A stretch of DNA of 64,000 nt, from contig CAJQUW010005788.1 of assembly GCA_907163375.1 (NCBI GenBank), forward strand, positions 1 through 64,000, given 5' to 3'. The notes below the pieces were generated by a model. That model was not told the origin of the DNA. It was given only the letters and a program-made list of their open reading frames with translations, and made no database searches. The number at the start of each line of letters is the position of its first letter. Positions within the stretch are counted from its first letter, which is position 1. A program made the translations under genes and the position numbers. This DNA is from Prostheceraeus crozeri (Eukaryota > Platyhelminthes > Polycladida > Euryleptidae). This document shows positions 1 to 8,844 of the stretch, piece by piece.

Positions 1-3000
1 TGGAGTAATCTAGTACAGCTTGACCAATATAGATGGGTTTGCACAACTCAACTTCAGATTTTATCATTTTAACACCTATAAGGTCCTCATCGATAATGTC
101 TCTATCGATGAATAGAGGTGATGAGATCAATTTGTGATACTTTTGATCATCATTAACTAGTTTGTAGTTTACGCGCTTTCTAACATCCTCCATCGTCTTA
201 CCAAATAGACTGTTGTTCTTATATTTATGAAAATCTTTTTCAAAATTATTTTGGGCTAGTGCACGTTTCTGGCTGTTACTATCTATGTAGGGTTTGAGGA
301 AGGCTTTCTGTCTAAATTTAATAATGCGGTGAACTCTTTTTAAAATCATGCCCATTTCTAAATAAAATTTTAAGATGCTAAAGTGGACTAGATAGTTTTC
401 TTTATCATATTGAGTGAGCAAAAGTTTGCGGCAAGGCTTATACTTGGGTTGTCCACATGATTCTAAATCTTTATGAAATTGTTTCATAAAGTCGGAAAAC
501 ATATCTTTACTCACTTCACCTGATTCGGGTGCGAGTGGAAATCTACGGTTTTATGTTTAATATTATTTGGATAGATTAGATCTATCTCAAAATAATATCC
601 CCAATCACCTTCATCTGGGATTGCTAGTATGTTAGAAGGGTTGGAGAAATGCTGAATTTCACTATCATCTAACCAGCTAAACTCAGAGTGAGGGAGTGGT
701 TTGGATAGTGAACTACCATACAAATTATTTTGGTCATAATACTTAAGATGAGTCTGATCATTACCTACTGTTTCAGATTTTAACCTATGTTTATTTACAA
801 ATGTGAGACCACCGCGAATTCCTCGCTCAAATAAATTATACATCTCTGGATCTTGTAAGAGATGAATGGTCTCACCAGTCATTTTAAAAGCAGACTTAAA
901 TGACATGGCTGGTAGACTGACAAAGTGGACGGGATCTAACTTATCTTCTTCTAATGCCACTCGTCGAAACTCCTGAAATACATCAGCCAGCAAAAATACA
1001 TCTAACTTAAGATAGGCAATCATATATTCGCCAAATGTATGGCAGTCAAATTTTATCCATGCATCTTGTGCATGATCATAATCTTCGGTCTTACATTCTG
1101 CAACCCGGTCAAATCATTTTTAAATTTATCTATGGGCGGAAGAGAAGTCTCGCCGAGTTTACTAATCGCATCAAAATATGCATATGGAAAGACTCCTTTC
1201 CGTGTGATGACTTCATCGGTTAGATTTGGATATTGTTTCTTAAGATTTTGTGTTAGTGGAAGAGACTTTAGATTTTGTACGAGAGAGGCCAGTGATGCAG
1301 TCATAAATTGGTAGGAATCTAAAATTTTATATCAAAATAGACCGTCTTATTTTCTTTAGTTTTATCGACAGGCACTTTTGCTGTCATGGCCATAAACTTC
1401 TCTCTCGTTTGTGCTATTACATCAAGCTTCCACTCTTTCATTTGACCTAAACCTCCTTTTATTATCATATGGCTGTCGTAGCCCTTGAAATTATGGAAAA
1501 TGACGGGTAATGTACGCCGTTTCATCCTAAGTGAAAAATTGCATTTTGAACAGAGTGCGTTTCTAAATTTACCATTGATGTGATCATGGTCGCGCACTTT
1601 CTTAATCTTATCATCGTCAAATGTTTTACTACATTTGGGGCAAACGTTGCAACTATCAAATTTTGCTTGATCATCTGCTGTCATATGCAATGATCTGCGA
1701 TAGAGTTCACCATCATACTTTTGTTGAAATTTTACAGGCTGTCCGAGGAATTGTAGGAATTGGTAAATACAATCCTCACCTTGCCAGACGCGCATTTTAT
1801 TTTGCCTACTCCTAAAGTGATCATGCCATACTTCATAGCAGGAAATGGCTGCTGGTCGATGGATGTTATCATCGATATAACATTCGATGTCAGCATAGTT
1901 GACACGAAGAGGACTTAGTTCATCACCATTCTCTCTATATGAAAACTCCTTATCTTTGGGCATGCGCTCCATTTGTAGTTTACCTCGCTTACGCCATTCG
2001 TAATGAGTTTCAAATTTAGTTTTCCTCCTAAAGTGGCGAATACATCTGTCGCAGTAATATAACTCTCTACTAGAGTTTTCTACGTGGTGGTATAAGCGAG
2101 AGATTTTGGGAATACCGCAGTAGTGCCATTCCTCACTATCATCCTGTTTTACTAATAACAGGTTTACTGTACGTTCATAACAACTCGAACGCGAGTTGTA
2201 GCGCACACCCTTCAATCCTTTTTCCCAAACATGGAGAACTATTTTAATATTGTTCAATTTTTCAAATTTTTCTATATCTTTAATTTTCATATCGTCACTA
2301 TTACAGTCATCGAAGTTTAATTCATTCTCCCACTGCCTATAGCTATATGTGCGATTTCGATTCGCATTGATGTCATTATAGTGGAGAATGGAGAGGACAG
2401 CATATTTAAAACATTGCGATTCGCAATCGACATTGATGACTGCTGTTTTGTTTTTTAAATTTTTTGGAAGTTTAAAGGAGCCTCGACCACTATGATTTCC
2501 TAATAAACTGATTTTAAATAAGGCGGACTCAATGCCGTCAAAAATGAGACCGCTATCGCGCTCGTTAAATTTATCAATATTTAATTTTAATCCTTGGATG
2601 TGAAAATTTATCCAAGACTCATAGTCTACAACCTCGGTTGCAGGAGAGGAGGGTATGTGAAACTCCAACCTCTCTATTATTTGTCCGGTATGGTGGTCGA
2701 TTTTTACATATTTTATTTTAAGATAGATGAGCGCCTTCATCCTAAAATTGTCTAAATTGTTGAAGAGCGCTTCTATCAATGATGAATTTTGATGAAACCA
2801 TTCCTCAAAGTTAGCAATGGTTTCTGAGAGTCCATCTGGTAGTTCCTCACTAAATTATTTATGGACACTTCAGTGAGTCCGATAGAGGAGGTACCGTTGG
2901 TGTAGGTATCGTTCGTGTGTGTATGTTGAAGTCTGTGCGAAGATAGTTCAAAACGTGTCTCGAAAGACTGAGCGCACAAGTCGCAAGAAAAGGAGACGAC

Positions 3001-3167
3001 GTTAACAGAATCATCCCCACCTTCGGAGATTGATGCCGGCTTAGGTCGACAAACACCTCGCTTGATGTGTCGGGTGAGATCCCATTTCCTCGTGAAGATG
3101 TGCCCACAGTCAGCACATTCCCACTCGTTGCCATGTCGCGACAGTTCTGAGGTGGAACTCACATCAC

Positions 3168-3226
3168 CTGAAAGAGAAATCATTCTATCATCTCTGTTCA
3201 AGCCTCAGTGTATTGTTACAACCTAC
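3168..3226 (-). other. Candidate intron 2 of the polymerase gene (59 bp)
   Basis: The GTAGGT donor at 3226 and the CTTTCAG acceptor ending at 3168 (minus strand) bound 59 bp. The upstream exon ends one base into a codon, and the next exon begins with the two bases that complete it in the zinc-finger frame. The phase agreement supports real splicing. Confidence 0.6.
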
Positions 3227-3287
3227 CTTGACTCAATAACTCTAAACTTTCCTCGAGAAGGGAGGGCGTTGGTGATGAAGTTGATGC

Positions 3288-3354
3288 CTGAAATTGAGGA
3301 AGATGCTATTAACCACACGTTTGAGGGAGATGAGAGAGGAAATCTTCAACTTAC
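3288..3354 (-). other. Candidate intron 1 of the polymerase gene (67 bp)
   Basis: On the minus strand a GTAAGT donor directly follows ATG 3357-3355, and a pyrimidine-rich tract ends in TTTCAG at 3288. The donor match is strong and the size suits a minimal spliceosomal intron. Removing it joins the ATG to a 61-nt exon (3287-3227) that is open in the same frame. Confidence 0.6.
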
Positions 3355-3357
3355 CAT

Positions 3358-3635
3358 TTCAACGAAATCAAGATTAAGGTTGATACTTCAACAAGATAGA
3401 GTCTTCACTCAAATTTGGAATTCACGAGATAGCAGTTCACTTGTACACCTCAAATAATAACAGAATTCGCTAGAGAACACTTCACTTATACGTCACAAAG
3501 ACAGAGTGAAATGATACGGATGTCACTTTACATATATACTTTCATATTCATCATTCATTGGCTGCTCATTCTGATTGGCTGCTTGTTGATACTTAAGAAT
3601 TAGAAAACATTTCAAAGTCATTATTCACAGTCAAC
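3358..3635. promoter_or_regulatory. Divergent promoter region between polymerase and small plus-strand gene
   Basis: This gap separates the minus-strand polymerase start from the plus-strand ORF at 3636. It holds a TATA-like run (about 3529-3537) and two ATTGGCTGC boxes (inverted CCAAT, about 3557 and 3574), followed by a TCAGT-like initiator near the plus-strand start. The layout suggests a shared bidirectional promoter; no transcript is known. Confidence 0.45.
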
Positions 3636-4085
3636 ATGACAAGCCCTCCGACAACACCAAATACAAAATTCTCTTCTCCATGCTCAACACCAAAGGCGCT
3701 CGTTACACCAAACGCTCCAACGAAGGGGAAGGTAGAGAAGGTGTACCGACTGGACAATATCAGGAAGTTATCATTACCAGCGGACGAGGAAGAGGAGAGT
3801 GTATGTGAGAAGGAGTGTCCCGACTTAACAGGCGTGAGGTGGAAGTATCTCCAGTACGATACTGACGATGTGATGGAGATCACCAGCACGAAATTCCTCC
3901 ACCAATTATGGGAGTGATACACCCCTAACTCCCAGCCACGAACTATGGCAGAGTGGGAGTATATTGATAAAGTGAGGCTCGCAGTGGAAGAACGATTAAA
4001 GCAACTGAACTGTTTTTGTTATCTATGTGAAGCCAGACTCTGGGACGATATTGACGATGAAGACCTTTTGAAATACATGCCATAA
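3636..4085 (+). pseudogene. Small acidic protein of the virus-like element with one internal stop
   Basis: Unrecognised. Two open stretches share one frame: 3636-3914 (93 codons, Pro/Thr/Ser-rich N-terminus, then the acidic stretch DEEEE and the block 'RWKYLQYDTDD') and 3918-4085 (continuing to a C-terminus with CFCYLC and DDIDDEDLL). A single TGA at 3915-3917 separates them. The second part also has its own ATG at 3945 and could be a separate 46-aa protein. The terminal TAA overlaps an AATAAA polyadenylation signal at 4085-4091, which supports a real transcript end. It lies divergent to the polymerase and is probably an accessory gene of that element. Whether the TGA is a mutation, a sequencing error or a true gene boundary is open. 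Confidence 0.5.
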
Positions 4086-4133
4086 TAAATTTTTATTTCA
4101 TATTATCTTTGCTTTCATACTGACTTACTTGAA

Positions 4134-4542
4134 TGGGGCTTTAGTGAATAATTTAACCATGTATACTTTTTCATTTGGAAATAGTAGCACGCTTAGTCTA
4201 ACTTGTAAATCTTATAACATTTCATATGGGCGATGATGGTAGATGAAATAGTATTAAATAAAATTAAGATAGCTTACATGATTCTGGGATAGCAATCGAC
4301 TGCGATCCATGTGTAAAGAGCTTGTTAGACTACGGATGGGCTTAAGTGGATGATTTAACCATGTATACTTTTTCATTTGGAAATAGTAGCACGCTTAGTC
4401 TAACTTGTAAATCTTATAACATTTCATATGGACGATGATGGTAGATGAAATAGTGTTAAAAAAAATTAAGATAGCTTACACTTCTGATACAGGGATAGCA
4501 ATCGACTGCGATCCATATGTAAAGAACTTGTTAGACTACGGA
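4134..4542 (+). repeat. Tandem duplication, about 200-bp unit
   Basis: Copy 1 (about 4134-4335) and copy 2 (about 4336-4542) share long runs such as 'ATTTAACCATGTATAC' and 'AGCACGCTTAGTCTAAC', and both end in 'TTGTTAGACTACGG'. Copy 2 keeps an open frame from 4435 to 4632 (65 codons, unrecognised) that a small deletion breaks in copy 1. It is a local duplication of a short coding or promoter module within the virus-like element. Confidence 0.8.
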
Positions 4543-4668
4543 AGAGAGAAGTGTGTTATGTTGCGTGTGGCGCGTGAGTGTCCTCCCATTTCATTCCATT
4601 CATCAATTCATCTCATTGATAGAGACAGATAGAACTCATGGTTCTCATAACGTATGCAATGGAAAGTT

Positions 4669-5304
4669 TTAGGCAACCTTCGACAGTTGGCTAAATGTCG
4701 CCCTGGCGCGAATGCATACTACGTTGAGACAGAGGCAATCACGTGCAAACATGACGCAGAGAGGTTTAACAAGATTGACCATTGCCGAATGTCCCTTGCG
4801 GTATACATAGCTACGGGTTTCACCGCCGCCCTTTACAGGAACGCCCGTCGAAAGGAAGGAAGTATTACACCGAACTTCATTTGCAACGTTCAAGTTGACT
4901 GATAGCAGATTCAACTTAATGATAGTATTCGCCAGTCCGAAGACTGCCCAGGGCAAACCGCGTGGAGGTTCTATCATGTCTTGCCCCATGGTGGCCCTTA
5001 AGAGAGCCGATGGTTCGTTCTCGGGAGTAACGTCATCTTACACCCTACCAATTCTGCTGAGAGAGTCTTTGACTCTCTCTTTGGTAGCACTGTCGACTTC
5101 CACACTAACTGGCACATGGCTAAAAAGTGGAATGTAGCGCCATTCCGTTGGATTAACAGCAGTTGCTGTCATCGGATTGCCAATCTTAGCAAGATTGTTG
5201 TGAACTCTGTCTTGCTCCTCTATTCTAGCAAATTCATTAAATAAATTTCGCGGTCTTAACTGCGGTCCGCGAGGAGAGTTGACTGCATCGTTTGGCGTCT
5301 CCAT
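4669..5304 (-). pseudogene. Unrecognised 211-codon ORF with one internal TAA, virus-like element
   Basis: The minus-strand frame starting at ATG 5304 runs 88 codons to TAA 5040-5038, then continues in the same frame through ATG 4989 to a stop at 4671-4669. The N-terminal half is polar (begins METPNDAV). The second half has a hydrophobic stretch with 'PPRGLPWAVFGLAN' near 4960 and several cysteines near its end. A TATATAAA box lies 32 bases upstream of the ATG. Residues encoded by about 5027-4888 are duplicated at 5501-5362. I recognise no family; a structural or accessory protein is only a guess. A competing plus-strand ORF (4654-4902) overlaps the C-terminal half. Confidence 0.5.
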
Positions 5305-5501
5305 GATTGAAATGAAATGAAATGAGAGGTAGCGGTTTATATACCCCTCTAATGTGATGTAACGTTCAAGTTGACTGATAGCAGATTCAACTTAATGATA
5401 GTATTCGCCAGTCTAAAGACTGCCCAGGGCAAACCGCGTGGAGGTTCTATCATGTCTTGCCCCATGGTGGCCCTTAAGAGAGCCGTTGGTTCGTTCTCGT
5501 C
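4888..5501 (-). repeat. Pair of about 140-bp direct repeats (4888-5027 and 5362-5501)
   Basis: The two copies differ at only a few bases and encode the same stretch ('ATMGQDMIEPPRG') in the minus-strand frame. One copy sits inside the 5304-4669 ORF; the other lies just upstream of that ORF's TATA box, after a splice-acceptor-like tract. The arrangement looks like duplication of a gene's 3' segment together with its neighbour's promoter. Confidence 0.85.
5336..5343 (-). promoter_or_regulatory. TATA box upstream of the 5304 ORF
   Basis: TATATAAA on the minus strand, 32 bases from the ATG at 5304. It is followed by a run of ATTTC/TTTCA repeats that probably carries the transcription start. Confidence 0.6.
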
Positions 5502-5505
5502 GTAT

Positions 5506-5567
5506 CTGAAAATAGAAGGAAAAATAGATGAAAATATATTCAAGTGATAGAGATGATATTAACTTAC
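5506..5567 (-). other. Candidate 62-bp minus-strand intron
   Basis: The minus-strand donor GTAAGT at 5567 and a pyrimidine-rich 'CTTCTATTTTCAG' acceptor ending at 5506 bound 62 bp, similar to the two introns proposed in the polymerase gene. In the present sequence, joining the flanks into the repeated frame would create a stop at the junction, so coding continuity is not shown. Confidence 0.4.
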
Positions 5568-5579
5568 CATAAGAGAAAT

Positions 5580-6671
5580 TTAGCCGGTTCGCGACCCCTT
5601 CGATGGTGATCGTTGACGTAAGTATTTGGCCGGCAGTTTCCGCTTCCGGTGGCGCAGCTCCTTTATTTCGCCATCATGCTTTATAGAGACATGGAGACAG
5701 CGCATCTCCGCCATTGCTCCCTCGTAGCACTCAAATGTGGCATCCAAGTCCTCACTCTCAAGGATGACGCTGTCGACGATTCTGCTCTTGATGATGGGAA
5801 TGTGGAGCGTTGTTCGTCTCTCTTCTTCTTTCTCTCAGTCAGGCTAGTCTTTAATTGCTCAATTTTTAAATTTGATACCTCTTCCTGAGCTTTTAGCGAT
5901 TTTATGTAAGTCGCCTGCTCTTCAACTCGTTTTTCGCTGGCAAGCGCCCTTTGTCGGAAAGGTTCTAAGTTAATTACTTGGGTCTTGAGGGCCCGAATCT
6001 CGGCTACCTGACCCTTCAGGTGGAAATTGTCATCCCTAAGGGCCGAACATTCGTTTTTGTAACGAGTGAGCTCATCTTTTAATTTCGTGAGTGCATATTC
6101 CTGGCTCACTTTTGCGATCTGCTCATCCTTATTCCAGCTGTTCATCTGCTGCTTAATCCCCTTCTTTACTGGGGAAGGTGCGATTAATTTCTTTTTCGGG
6201 GAAGACTGATTTGTTGGTTTTCTTATCTCTTCCGTGTTTTTAGTGATGACGACCTCCTCAGAATCGGAGTCATCTGAGCTGTCCAAATCGCTTAGTGGTG
6301 CCTTCTCTTCTGCTGTTGATGAGGTAGTGACCGAAGCAGCAGGTTCCAAAATTGTTGCAATAGCCTCTTGTAGTGCTGCGTCTAGATCGACTGTTTCTTC
6401 GTTGAAGAAGGGTGCGATCACTTTGCCGATATCTGATGTTATATAATTGTTAGCCTTTTTGAGCGGACATTCGGCGTGGGCGATGTAAAATTCCTCATGC
6501 TCCTTGCCTTTCAAAAATTTCAGGCAATGTGTACAGCCGGAAATAACGGCTCTTTCCTCGTGGAAGTGAGGAGTATTCTTGTACTTATTAATGTGGCGTT
6601 TGAATTCGCAACCCCCTCTTTATTTCTCCGCAAGAACACTTTTTAAATAAAAATTTTGAGTTGCCTCCCAT
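5580..6671 (-). pseudogene. Coiled-coil protein with N-terminal Cys/His motif, frameshifted
   Basis: Unrecognised. The minus-strand start ATG 6671-6669 follows a splice-acceptor-like TTTACAG about 15 bases upstream. The first part has 'CSCGE', then, after a one-base shift near 6615, a CTHC-type Cys/His cluster (about 6540). The main frame 6514-5681 has an acidic Ser/Asp region (DSSDDSDSEE), a Lys/Pro-rich linker, and about 110 residues of strong heptad-type coiled coil (about 6110-5850). Near 5825 the frame shifts again; the alternative frame gives a basic C-terminus with 'RHRKRK' that stops at 5582-5580. It lies co-directional with the 5304 ORF and probably belongs to the same integrated element. 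A DNA-binding or virion-core role is conceivable but not shown. Confidence 0.5.
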
Positions 6672-7259
6672 TTTGTAACTTATGTATCTGTAAAGGAAGG
6701 ATGAAATAGAATTACTAACAGGCGACATTGGCAGTCATTCTTATAATCATACAGCTAAATTGTGAGATTGGTGGAAAGTGTCGAACCTTTGAATCCGTTA
6801 CAGGCATTACTCAGAGGGGATCTTATCCCAACTCCAAGGCCTCGGCCCACAAATCCAACCTCCCGCGGACAGAGCGTGCGTCATATCACTGTGTTGGTAT
6901 CCGGACCCCGATTTTGACATGAAAATCAGTGGATTGTTTACAAAGGTTGCAAATTCCAAGCCGAAGATTGCCTCCCACAACTTTATAAATGTCTTAGTTG
7001 AATTCAGAAGGTTTGAAAACCCCGAAAATTGCCAAAAATAGCGAATTTAAATTTTTCAATTTTTAGCACTACTTATGAAAATTTATAAGTAGTCTATCAC
7101 TTAGGGCAGGTCAATAGCGACCGAACCTTTTTTTAATCAAGTCAAACGGACTTGTAGAAGCAAAGTTACAAGCCTTTAAAGTTTTGGAGTCTTTTATGGC
7201 CTGGAGACGAAGGCCATCTCCTGGCTAACCTCTAAGTCTGACGGCTTAGCTGATATCAG
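6672..7259. other. No recognisable gene
   Basis: I see no coding sequence or repeat here except the acceptor-like tract just upstream of 6671. It lies between the virus-like element and the repeat field. Confidence 0.5.
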
Positions 7260-8790
7260 CAATGAAATTTTCTAAGTCGGTTTCTAACAGAAACTCGGAA
7301 TTTGGAATGTCCGAAGCTATCATCGGAGTTCAGAGAGACGACTTACCGTTGACAATCTCTCGTCTTAATGACAAGTCTCCGTCGGTTCCCAGCTTATATA
7401 GTGTGTGGCGATCAGCTGATGACGTAATACCCATCATCCAAACACTAAAAATCCCGTCTATCTCCGGTTCTAGTGCTCCGATTGAGCTGGAAATACAACA
7501 TTTCCATGTAGAATTTGACACTGAATCCGAATCTGGCCTCCGTTTTCCCATCCGATGCTTCGTTTTGGCTCTACAGTAGGCAGCCATCGCAAAAATTCTA
7601 ACTCTGTCGTTTTTCCGAAAAATGTTGAACATTTTTCTCGCCGATTGACTTGAAACTCTCCGATTAACATGAAACTCACCATACAGATAAAGAATTTCAC
7701 GCTGATTCCAAATCTGAAATCCGTTTTCCCATCCGATGCTTCGTTTTGAAGCTAGAGCCCAAAACGTCCCAAATTCTAACTCTGTCGTTTTTTCACCAAT
7801 CTCCCAAAATCTTAAATGGTGTCTCACATCTAAACGAAGACAGATATGAACAAGCCGTTTGTTTCACTGAATTTGTCTCACTCTTAGCTTTCAAACGAGC
7901 TATTGCACGACAAAATCCGTCCACTAGAAGCCAAGATCGAAGCTAGCGCACCCGAGGGGGGGGACGTCAGCGAAAATTTTTTTCTCTCCGATTGCTTTCA
8001 AATTCACCATACAGATGCAGAATTTCACGCTGAATCCGAATCTGGCCTCCGTTTTCCCATCTGATGCTTCGTTTTGAAGCTACAGCCCAAAACGTCCCAA
8101 ATTTTAACTCTGCCAAAATTTTGAAGAAAAATGTTGAAAATTTTTTCTCGCCGATTGACTTGAAACTCACCATACAGATAGAGAATTTGACGCTGATTCC
8201 AAATCTGAAATCCGTTTTCCAATCCGATGCTTCGTTTTAAAGCTACAGCCCAAAACGTCCCAAATTCTAACTCTGTCGTTTTTCGCCAATGTCCCAAAAT
8301 CTTAAATGGCGTCTCACATCTAAACGAAGACAGATAGGAACAAGCCGATTCTTTCAGTGAATTTGTCTCACTCTTAGCTTTCAAACGAGCTATGGCACGA
8401 CAAAATCCGTCCACTGGAAGCCAAAATCGAAGCGAGCTGTCCAGAGGGGGGGGGGACGTCAGCGAAAATTTTTCTCTCCGATTGACTTGAAACTCACCAT
8501 ACCGATGCAGAATTTCACGCTGAATCCGAATCTGGCCTCCGTTTTCCCATCCGAGCACTCCTTCCACTCGAAACAGCCCATTTTACAACCCAACATTCAG
8601 CAGATTGCACGAAAAACATCACACACTATAGCCTCAAGACTAATCCTGGCGGTCGCCCAAGTCCACCACGACACTCTGTCGTTCCAGAGGGGGGGGGGAC
8701 GTCAGCGAACATTTTGCGAACGTGAACCAACCTGGCCGGCACACCACGACAGACTACAACCTCTGTCGTTCCAGAGGGGGGGGGACGTCA
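7260..8790. repeat. Complex direct-repeat field with G-run/CGTCA tags
   Basis: A unit of about 490 bp is present twice (about 7774-8060 and 8262-8557). It contains shorter units recurring near 7490, 7660, 7990, 8155 and 8480, all carrying 'CCGTTTTCCCATCCGATG' and 'CCCAAAACGTCCCAAA'. Four copies of a run of 8-10 G followed by ACGTCAGCG occur at about 7956, 8446, 8689 and 8776. Open frames across the field are by-products of the repeats. Confidence 0.8.
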
Positions 8791-8815
8791 GCGATGGCGG
8801 CCATCTTGCGCTATC
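8776..8815 (+). promoter_or_regulatory. CRE-like and YY1-like promoter motif at tetraspanin start
   Basis: A G-run, then GACGTCA (CRE-like half), then ATGGCGGCCATCTTG, which holds YY1-type CCAT on both strands and overlaps the proposed start codon. In animals YY1 sites over the first ATG are a known core-promoter arrangement. The motif is seen; its use here is inferred. Confidence 0.4.
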
Positions 8816-8844
8816 TGGTGTTTGTCACTTCCTTGCTACTAACG
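8794..8844 (+). CDS. Tetraspanin exon 1 (inferred)
   Basis: Seventeen codons in a good Kozak context (GCGATGG) give a short N-terminus with 'RYLVFVTSLLL', which lines up with the family's KYLLF-x-x-N-x-LFW start of TM1 at exactly the right distance from exon 2. The donor GTGGTC at 8845 is weak, and the usual TM1 Asn and FW residues are missing. An alternative upstream exon outside the repeat field is possible. Confidence 0.6.

Larger units (their letters stand above)
1..3357 (-). pseudogene. Polinton/Maverick-like protein-primed DNA polymerase B, spliced and frameshifted, cut at left edge
   Basis: Family-B DNA polymerase of the protein-primed kind found in Mavericks/Polintons and adintovirus-like elements; in the family it copies the element's linear DNA. 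Seen from the N-terminus (right): two C2H2 fingers (about 3135-2930), then the 'INV...CF' block (about 2420), a Cys/His HNH-like cluster with DHDH (about 1590), ExoI 'DIE' (about 1890), ExoII 'NFKGYDSH' (about 1480), ExoIII 'YLKLDV' (about 1005), motif A 'NNLYG' (about 725) and the 'NNSLFGK' block (about 220). The catalytic DTDS motif would lie beyond position 1. The apparent start is ATG 3357-3355, followed by two small introns. The frame breaks near 2860, 1321, 1100 and 545, and the last piece (502-1) stays open to the edge. The breaks make it a pseudogene unless some are assembly errors. The identity is firm; the full element type is not, because no integrase or capsid gene is visible. Confidence 0.85.

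Noticed and set aside
4654..4902. Plus-strand 82-codon ORF overlapping the minus-strand ORF
   Set aside because: It has no promoter or polyadenylation signal. The minus-strand frame is longer, TATA-driven and duplicated, so I chose that one; the plus-strand frame is not excluded.
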